Of a stretch of 23,782 nt of DNA, positions 15,902 to 22,000 are shown in pieces; within the stretch, counting starts at the first letter, position 1, and each line of letters begins with the position of its first letter. The DNA lies in contig SFCN01000028.1 in the NCBI GenBank assembly GCA_004558595.1, forward strand, positions 1 to 23,782, in the 5' to 3' direction. Made by a program: the position numbers and the translations under genes. The notes below the pieces were generated by a model that searched no databases, was not told the DNA's origin, and saw only the letters and a program-made list of their open reading frames with translations. The DNA is from Phascolarctobacterium sp. Lineage in GTDB: Bacteria > Bacillota > Negativicutes > Acidaminococcales > Acidaminococcaceae.

Positions 15902-16732
15902 TTAGTTTTCGTTGTGACGCTCTTTATTTTTGCGCACATATTCGAGAATTATGCCCGCAGTTTCTTCGATGGCGCGATTGGAAACATTGATAATCTGGCA
16001 ATGGAGACGACGCATAATGCCCTTAGCGTAGGTCAGCTCCTCGTTGATACGGTTCATATCCGCATAGACAGCAGTATCGCTCAGTCCCATGGTCTTCAGC
16101 CGCTCGGCACGGATTTCGTTGAGCTTGAAGGGGTCAATCAAAAGGCCGATAATCTTATACGGAGGAACCTTGAAGAGCTCTTCGGGAGGAGCCAGCTCCG
16201 GTACCAAGGGTACATTGGCGACCTTTATACGCTTGTGAGCTAAATACATGGACAAGGGGGTCTTAGAGGTACGGGATACGCCAATGATGACGATGTCCGC
16301 CTTGAGTAAGCCCAAGGGATTCTTGCCATCGTCGTATTTTACAGCGAATTCCACTGCCTCTACACGTTTGAAATAATCGTGATCCAAGGAGTGAATAAGG
16401 CCAGCTTGATTGCGAGGCAGCATACCGGTAGTTTTTTCGATGGACTTAAGCATGGGGCCCAAAACATCCACCACCTCTACATCCTTGGCCAGGGCACGAT
16501 CTGCCATATGGTCACGCAGTTCAGGAGAGACGATAGTGTAGCATACCACTGCATTATTGGCGGCAGCTTCCTCTACCACTCTATCGATTTGCTCCTTGTC
16601 CTTCACATAGGGCACACGGATAACTTCAAATCTTTCTTGTACAAATTGGCTGGTGGTGGCTTTGACAACGGATTCCGCAGTTTCGCCAATAGAATCGGAT
16701 ACAGCATAAATAATCGGATTATTCTTCGGTAT
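15902..16732 (-). CDS. ppsR: Pyruvate,phosphate dikinase regulatory protein (DUF299), non-canonical start
   Basis: A bifunctional kinase/phosphorylase that inactivates and reactivates pyruvate,phosphate dikinase (or PEP synthase) by phosphorylating a Thr. The nucleotide-binding loop is GVSRTSKTPLSMYLA. The N-terminal family block PIIYAVSDSIGETAESVVKA is fully coded at 16661-16717, in frame with the body. However, no ATG, GTG or TTG exists between that block and the in-frame TAG TAG upstream. The first canonical candidate is a GTG at 16613-16615, which would remove about 39 conserved residues. AAGGGAGGT lies upstream, and ATA codons at 16733-16735 and 16730-16732 are seven to ten bases from it. 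Using the second gives 276 aa, close to the family length (about 270). It overlaps the end of ccpN by 14 bp. Confidence 0.85.
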   Translation of the reverse strand: MPKNNPIIYAVSDSIGETAESVVKATTSQFVQERFEVIRVPYVKDKEQIDRVVEEAAANNAVVCYTIVSPELRDHMADRALAKDVEVVDVLGPMLKSIEKTTGMLPRNQAGLIHSLDHDYFKRVEAVEFAVKYDDGKNPLGLLKADIVIIGVSRTSKTPLSMYLAHKRIKVANVPLVPELAPPEELFKVPPYKIIGLLIDPFKLNEIRAERLKTMGLSDTAVYADMNRINEELTYAKGIMRRLHCQIINVSNRAIEETAGIILEYVRKNKERHNEN

Positions 16733-17387
16733 TATGATAATTACCTCCCTTACCTTCTGCCAAATCTACTAGCAAACGGGTAAAATTAGTTTTAGTGATT
16801 CTGCCGACGACTTGGTACTGACGCTTGCTTTCATCAAGCATTTTGACCACGGGCAGGCAGTCAATTTCATTATTAATGAGGCGGTGAGCCGCAGTAGCGA
16901 TGGATTCTTCAGGCTGAGCCACAATGATTTTGGAGATGGGCGTCATGACCATAACCACGGGAATATCCCGCAAATCACTATTGTTGATGGCAGCCTTCAA
17001 AAGGTCCTTACGAGAAACAACGCCGGTCAAAAGATTTTTTTCGTCCAGCACAAAGACAGTGCCCACGTCCTCTAAAAACATGGTCACCACTGCTTCATAC
17101 GCGCTTTTGTCATGGGAAATGGCCACTGGAACGGACTGTAGGTCCTGCACAGTGATAGCAGAGATTTCTTCCATGAGCATACCCAAGGTATTTTTACCTG
17201 TGTAAAAATAGCCTACCTTGGGGCGGGCGTCCAAAATACCGCCCATTACCAAAATAGCAAGGTCGCTGCGCAAAGCCGCACGGGTTACATTGAGCCGTTC
17301 CGCAATGTGTTCACCGGTGATGGGGCCGTCCAGACGCACTATTTCGGCAATTTGTTTTTGCCTATTACTTAAAGAAATGATCGTCAC
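16719..17387 (-). CDS. ccpN: CcpN/YqzB-family transcriptional repressor (HTH plus two CBS domains)
   Basis: The start is the GTG at 17385-17387. It gives an N-terminus the same length as known CcpN proteins, although the preceding AAGGGGA is very close. A GTG 14 codons earlier is inside a promoter-like TATACT. The 222-aa product has an N-terminal winged helix (NRQKQIAEIVRLDGPITGEH, then IAERLNVTRAALRSDLAILV), the linker ARPKVGYFYTGK, and two CBS domains (about 75-140 and 145-210; motifs VGTVFVLDEKNLLTGVVSRKDLL and IDCLPVV) that probably sense nucleotides. In Bacillus, CcpN represses gluconeogenic genes. It is paired with ppsR, the PPDK regulator, an established Firmicutes neighbourhood linking PEP/pyruvate control. 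Confidence 0.9.
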   Translation of the reverse strand: MTIISLSNRQKQIAEIVRLDGPITGEHIAERLNVTRAALRSDLAILVMGGILDARPKVGYFYTGKNTLGMLMEEISAITVQDLQSVPVAISHDKSAYEAVVTMFLEDVGTVFVLDEKNLLTGVVSRKDLLKAAINNSDLRDIPVVMVMTPISKIIVAQPEESIATAAHRLINNEIDCLPVVKMLDESKRQYQVVGRITKTNFTRLLVDLAEGKGGNYHNTEE

Positions 17388-17472
17388 TCCCCTTCGTATT
17401 AATTCTTCTTCACTATGTATAGTATACACTGATTAGGAGAAAATTGCTAGACTTAGTCATAAATAATTTTGT

Positions 17473-17562
17473 TTAATGTAAGGTTTTATAACCAAAAGGG
17501 CTTCCCGCTTCCACATCTTCACCATTATGCAAAGCCACAATCTTGTCAGCATTAGGACGTAT
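17473..17562 (-). pseudogene. Relic of an ABC-transporter ATPase C-terminus
   Basis: Between a TAG and a TAA the minus strand reads NADKIVALHNGEDVEAGS and eight further residues. This matches the stretch after the H-loop of ABC ATPases (typically ADKIVVLxxGxIVExGSHxEL). Everything upstream of it, including Walker A, signature and Walker B, is missing. A 16-codon ATG-led ORF (17552-17602) in another frame runs into it. The fragment is therefore the leftover of a deleted transporter gene, or of an operon that ended here. The match is short, so chance cannot be excluded. Confidence 0.5.
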
Positions 17563-17602
17563 ATTTTTCTAATTTTTGTTTAGTTATCCTTGTAAAAGCC
17601 AT

Positions 17603-17620
17603 TTTGGATTATAATCCAAA
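17603..17620. promoter_or_regulatory. Perfect 18-bp palindrome, operator candidate 1
   Basis: TTTGGATTATAATCCAAA is perfectly self-complementary and contains TATAAT on both strands. A second, near-identical site lies 40 bp away. It probably binds a dimeric repressor; the regulator is not identified. Confidence 0.5.
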
Positions 17621-17642
17621 TAATGCGCTTTTTATACACAAA

Positions 17643-17660
17643 TTTGGAATGTAATCCAAG
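17643..17660. promoter_or_regulatory. Near-palindrome, operator candidate 2
   Basis: TTTGGAATGTAATCCAAG matches the site at 17603-17620 in 14 of 18 positions, with both TTGGA and TCCAA half-sites kept. A possible third half-site (TTCCAAA) follows at about 17668-17674. Confidence 0.45.
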
Positions 17661-17734
17661 ATTTAAGTTCCAAATACACGACCTTAATTCCTAGCTTCTA
17701 ATTATCTGCTAAGCGATTTGCCATTTAACGCAAA

Positions 17735-17766
17735 AAAAATCTGCACCCTTACGAGTGCAGATTTTT
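17735..17766 (-). terminator. Intrinsic terminator of the ompH transcript
   Basis: AAAAATCTGCAC (17735-17746) pairs with GTGCAGATTTTT (17755-17766) around CCTTACGA. On the minus strand the stem runs into a T tract, and on the plus strand it also ends in T5, so it may act both ways. It lies about 50 bp past the ompH stop. Confidence 0.85.
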
Positions 17767-17816
17767 ACTTAGGGAGGGGAAGAAGTATGTCATCAAACGA
17801 GAAAAGGCCCGCTTGA

Positions 17817-18248
17817 TTATTGCTTGTTTTTTAAGACTTTTACAACCTCACCGGTCAAATCCTTGCCACCGGTAACCATGGCTTGGATGTTCACCACGCT
17901 CTTGATACCTTGAGCAGCTGCCACCTGGTCAATGGTAGTGCGGATAGTTTTTTGTACAGGAGCCATCTTTTTAGCTTCAAAATCAGCCAGCTCCTTATTC
18001 AGCTTTTGCTGCAAATCCTGTTGCGCTTTAGCATCCAAGTTTTTGGCCTGCTCATTAAAGGATTTTTGCAAATCGTTGCGCTTATTGGCAATCTCTTGAG
18101 CAATGTCCTTAATGCCGGGATAGCTGGCCACAATGGCCTGCATATTCACAAATCCCACTACCCCATCGTTTTCAGCCGCCAAAGCGCTACTGCACAGGCC
18201 CAGACTCATCATAATAGTCATGACGAAGGCCAATAATTTTTGTTTCAT
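17817..18248 (-). CDS. OmpH/Skp-family periplasmic chaperone
   Basis: The start is the ATG at 18246-18248. AAGGAAG lies about ten bases upstream, and the earlier GTG overlaps that site. The 143-aa product has a Sec signal peptide (MKQKLLAFVMTIMMSLGLCS followed by SALAA), then VGFVNMQAIVASYPG and a long Lys/Gln-rich coiled-coil arm (about residues 45-105, ...NDLQKSFNEQAKNLDAKAQQ...), ending in a small beta/alpha closing segment. This is the Skp jellyfish layout, though somewhat short. Skp-type chaperones hold unfolded outer-membrane proteins in the periplasm. The neighbouring autotransporter would be a natural client. It follows the YbjN-like gene by 30 bp and likely shares its promoter. Confidence 0.85.
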   Translation of the reverse strand: MKQKLLAFVMTIMMSLGLCSSALAAENDGVVGFVNMQAIVASYPGIKDIAQEIANKRNDLQKSFNEQAKNLDAKAQQDLQQKLNKELADFEAKKMAPVQKTIRTTIDQVAAAQGIKSVVNIQAMVTGGKDLTGEVVKVLKNKQ

Positions 18249-18278
18249 TTTAAAAAAACTTCCTTTCACTGGCTATTC

Positions 18279-18821
18279 TTATTTTTTAGCCCAAATCTTA
18301 TCCATCAATGTAGCATAATTTTCTTCTAAGTGAGCCTTCACCTGATCTACCAATGCGAAAATCAGACCAGGCTCGAATTTGTCATCCGCAGCAGGAACGC
18401 TGAAGGTCAATACCACATTGCCTTGGGGATTAACAGCATATTTCAGCATGTTGAATTGGTTATTGAGTTCATTGATATATTGCAGGGTATCAGCCAGCTT
18501 TTCTTGAGGAATAGTTACCAGATGCGCCTGAATATAGGAATAAACAGTATTATTGACAACGATGAACAGGGGCAGGGTTTGACCCTTTACCAGCAGGCGA
18601 GTGTTCACCAACAGATTATTTTCGTTAATTTGCAAATATTGTAGGCCAGTGATCTTGGCTTTATCAGCAAATTCCTTTAAGGCAGTTAACTTTTTCATAG
18701 CCAGAGTGGGCTCAGCCTTGGGGGCTTCCGGTTCTTTAGCAGCTTCTTCAGCCTTTACTTCCGCAACAGCTTCCTCTGCCTTTACTTCTTCAATTTTGGT
18801 TTCTTTTGCTTTAGCCATCAT
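18279..18821 (-). CDS. YbjN-domain-like protein with charged N-terminal tail
   Basis: A 180-aa cytoplasmic protein with two Met codons in a row; AAAGGAGA precedes the first by five bases. Residues 3-40 form a Lys/Glu/Ala tail with repeated VKAEEA units, probably disordered or a helix. Residues 45-178 look like the YbjN/type III secretion chaperone-like fold: helix, beta strands (NLLVNTRLLVKGQTLPLFIV), a long helix with LQYINELNNQFNMLKYAVNP, strand VVLTFSVPA, and a final helix (FALVDQVKAHLEENYATLMD). YbjN proteins have no settled function; chaperone or regulatory roles have been proposed. It has a strong promoter and leads into the ompH gene. Confidence 0.65.
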   Translation of the reverse strand: MMAKAKETKIEEVKAEEAVAEVKAEEAAKEPEAPKAEPTLAMKKLTALKEFADKAKITGLQYLQINENNLLVNTRLLVKGQTLPLFIVVNNTVYSYIQAHLVTIPQEKLADTLQYINELNNQFNMLKYAVNPQGNVVLTFSVPAADDKFEPGLIFALVDQVKAHLEENYATLMDKIWAKK

Positions 18822-18853
18822 TATGTCTCCTTTAGCTTTTTCTAGCTTAATAT

Positions 18854-18893
18854 TTCAAGTAACATCTTATTTGATTTGATATCATTACTTGAA
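18854..18893 (-). repeat. Inverted repeat in the ybjN-like 5' leader
   Basis: TTCAAGTAA (18854-18862) and TTACTTGAA (18885-18893) are perfect 9-bp arms around a 22-base A/T-rich loop. It lies within the roughly 80-nt leader of the ybjN-like mRNA, so it could be an RNA stem-loop or a protein site. Confidence 0.45.
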
Positions 18894-18907
18894 TCAGCTT
18901 TATTAGT

Positions 18908-18936
18908 ATTATATCCTATTTCATCTTGAATGTAAA
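18908..18936 (-). promoter_or_regulatory. Strong promoter of the ybjN-like/ompH unit
   Basis: On the minus strand: TTTACA (18931-18936), a 17-bp spacer, and a perfect TATAAT (18908-18913). Ten or more of twelve consensus bases match. Confidence 0.8.
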
Positions 18937-18985
18937 GAGTATTTTTGATTTTATTAGTATGGAAACACCTATGATGTAATAAAGA

Positions 18986-19021
18986 AATGCGGACATAGCT
19001 CCAAGGAGCCACGTCCGCATT
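18986..19021 (-). terminator. Terminator of the autotransporter, distal hairpin
   Basis: AATGCGGAC (18986-18994) pairs with GTCCGCATT (19013-19021). Inside, GCTCC and GGAGC form a second stem. On the minus strand it is followed by TCTTTATT. It lies about 60 bases past the autotransporter stop. Confidence 0.75.
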
Positions 19022-19022
19022 C

Positions 19023-19045
19023 TTTGGCGCTAGGCAAGCGCCAAA
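19023..19045 (-). terminator. Hairpin after the autotransporter, proximal
   Basis: TTTGGCGCT (19023-19031) and AGCGCCAAA (19037-19045) form a perfect 9-bp stem with a 5-base loop, directly before the distal terminator hairpin. The two together form a tandem stem-loop 3' end. Confidence 0.65.
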
Positions 19046-19078
19046 TATTGGAGGTAGATCTATCAAGTAGTAATTAGC

Positions 19079-22000
19079 TTAAAAAGTAAATCTCAAACCT
19101 GCGTCTACACGCCATTTTTCGGTTACGTCGCCACCAAAGCTGCGTTGGAAGTCAGCATACAGCATGCTGTTAGCGCTGAGCTTAGCGGTGCCACCGATTT
19201 GCAGCTCGTACCAGGTATCGCCAAAGTCCAGATGAGTGCTGTTATGATCAGCGCCATCCACATTGTAGCGAGTATCATAATCACCCATGAACTCATGAGC
19301 CAAGGCCAGCTTAGCGAAGTAGCTGCCCTGCTCCAGCTTCTGTCCTACACGGATGCCCAGACGACCAATCAAGGTATCGAAGCTATCTTGATCCACATTC
19401 ATTCTAGCACCATAGTAGGAGGTATTTGCGCTGTAGCTCTTGCCAGCCATATGACCATAGGTCAATTCAGCGCTGGGCTCGAAGTAGGTGCCTTTATCGC
19501 CCTCGAAGCGTTTGCCGTATTCGGCGCTGATGGAGGTGCCCCAGGTCTTGTAATCGCCATCAATGTTATAGGTGCCAATCACGTTGTTGAACTTCAGGTT
19601 GTATTCGTTGTTCAGACGGCTTGCCTTCATGATGATGTCGGCATATTGGCCATCCTTAGCCTTCCAGCTGCCGTACAGGCCCAAAGCGATGTTCTTTTGT
19701 TCGCCATGACCGCTGGACCAGGAGCCGGAGGTATCGCTCACATTGCGAGTGGAGCTGGTGCCGTCGTTGTAGGACAGTGCTGCACCAACAGTCCAGTTTT
19801 CGTTAACCTTGGTATCGTAGCCGATCTGGTATGCCTTGTACTTCTCGCTGAAGTTAGCATTTTGAGCATCCATTTCCTGCTTGCCAGTGTAGTACTTAGC
19901 CCACAGTCCGCGCTCGCCTTCCAGCATGCGCAGGTCGCCCATACGCTTCATCAAATCGTTGTTTTCGGAGCGCCACATCATGCTTGCGGCAGCCATGGAA
20001 GATTTCACTGCACGCATTGCTACAGGCTCACCACCTACTTGAATGTCGGCAAGCTTGGTGTCGGTGGTGCCGGAGCCGCTGCCGGAGCCGGAGCCACTGC
20101 CAGAGCCGCTGCCAGAGCCACTGCCGGAGCCGCTGCCCTCGAGCTTCACATCTTCAACATTGACAAAGCCTTGGCCTGCGCCATTGACATTGAAGTTGAT
20201 ATTACCTTGAGCCAAGGAAGCTTCACCAGTGGTCAAGCCTTCGGCAATCATAGCAGTACCGGTCAAATTGGAGGTAGCTGCAGCTTGAACTTGAACCCCA
20301 GCATCGGCCAACATAACTGCTACAGGAGCTACTTCTGTATAGTACAGTTTACCTGCCAGAGCACTCAAAACCTTAGCTACATTATCTTTGTCGCTAGTAT
20401 CGATGTTGTGATTATCAGTAATCAGGGCAATACTGGAGTCAGCACTAGCCTGCATGATAATGGTGCTGCCAGCCTTGTAGTCATCTGTGCTAGTACCATC
20501 GGTAGCATGTGCATAGTATACCTTCGCTGCACCACTATAGTTCTCAATGAACAGCTCGCTGCTGCTACGTTGGAAGATTTGACCAGCATTATTCATACCG
20601 TCACCACCAACAAAGTCGGTAATGCGAGTTTGCAGTTCGTCTTTAGCCTCTGCTTCGGTGTTGTACCATTTTGCACCATTAGCCAAGGTCAGGTTCATGC
20701 TAGAATCTTCGTCAACATACAGGTTACCCATCCAAGTGGAGTCAGCTGTGTTCAAAGTGATATCAGCCTTGCCGCCGAAGCCTGCGTTTACAGTGCTTTC
20801 AGTTATGTTGATATTCTCTTTTTTCAGCACTACATCACCAGTAATATTGGTCAGATTTGCACTGCCCTTGTTGATTTCCACAGCACCACCTTCAGCGTAG
20901 ATAGCATTGGTCTTGCCGGAAATCTTACCACCGGCGATTTGTACCAATCCTTGAGAGTCTACATCATGGTAGCTGCCACCCACGGAAACAAGACGCATGG
21001 ACTTAGATTCAATAGCATTACCATTGGTGGAAACTATTTCGGAGCCAGCACCAACACTTACCTTGCCACCTTCAGTAGCGATAGCGGTGCCGGTTACATT
21101 AATCTTGGCTGTTTTTGTAACATTGACAGTACCAAGGTAATCAGATGCGTTTTCTGCCTTAGAGCTGGTGTTGATGCCTGCTGCGCTCTTGGTAATGGTA
21201 AGATCACCGTTCACGTTCAGGATACCACCAAAATTATCGATAGCAGTTTTCTCGAGGCCATTAATAATGACGCTATCAGAATTCAGGTCTACAGTACCTC
21301 TGAAGCCAACACTGATATTGTCTTGTAATTCAACGCGATTTGCTTCGATGTTAACTTTGACGGCCTTAACATCATTATAATTATCAGTATCACCTGCAAC
21401 CTTGATACCCTTGAGAATTACATTGCCCTCTTCAGTTTTGTCTTTGAAGTTATAGGTCCTGTAATCGGAGGTAACGTCATGAGTACGGAACTCAACGTCG
21501 GCTGCACTACCAGTGATATCGGTGGTGTAGATACCGGGCTCATGATGAACCACACCAAAGTAGCCCTTGCCCTCGCTATCGAAGTTCAAAGCACCGCTAA
21601 TCAAAGCTTGTGCGGAGCCGGTCAGGCTTTCAGCCAATTCAACCTGTGCAGTCAGGTTACCATCGTTACCATAGTAATACAGCTTGCCTGCCAAGGAGTT
21701 AAGAATATTATTCATCTGCTCAGCATTGGTCAAATCCATATTGTAGGTTCTGTTGGTAATAACGGCAATATTTGAACCAGCATCAGCCTTGTTAATCTTT
21801 ACATCACCGGCTTTATAGTTTTCAGCCTTAGAGCCATCCTCCAAATGACCGAAGAATACCTTGGTAAAGCCGCTATAGCTATTGATGATCATTTCAGCGC
21901 TATTGTTCTGGAAGAGATAGCCTGCATGTGCAGCGTCGCTGCCACCGTCGAAGCGTCTGATTGAGTGGTCAGAGAGGCCCAGCTCTTTGCTACGGTCAGA

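Larger units (their letters stand above)
17430..17816. other. 387-bp intergenic region
   Basis: No intact gene. It holds the likely ccpN promoter region (TATACT at 17421-17426 on the minus strand, with a poor -35), a relic of an ABC-transporter ATPase, two tandem palindromes, an A/T-rich stretch and the ompH terminator. Listed separately where supported. Confidence 0.8.

Noticed and set aside
17787..17816. Plus-strand ATG with a good GGGAGGGG site giving a 9-codon peptide (MSSNEKRPA)
   Set aside because: It is very short, has no promoter, lies just after a bidirectional terminator and runs up against the end of ompH. It could be a remnant but cannot be supported.
18842..19066. 74-codon minus-strand open frame between the autotransporter and the ybjN-like gene
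   Set aside because: It runs across two terminator hairpins and the ybjN promoter, and shows no domain. It is non-coding.
19145..21328. 727-codon open frame on the plus strand
   Set aside because: It is antisense to the autotransporter and exists because the repetitive, Gly/Thr/Ala-rich coding strand rarely gives stops in that frame. The translation has no family resemblance, and the minus-strand protein has a clear barrel end.
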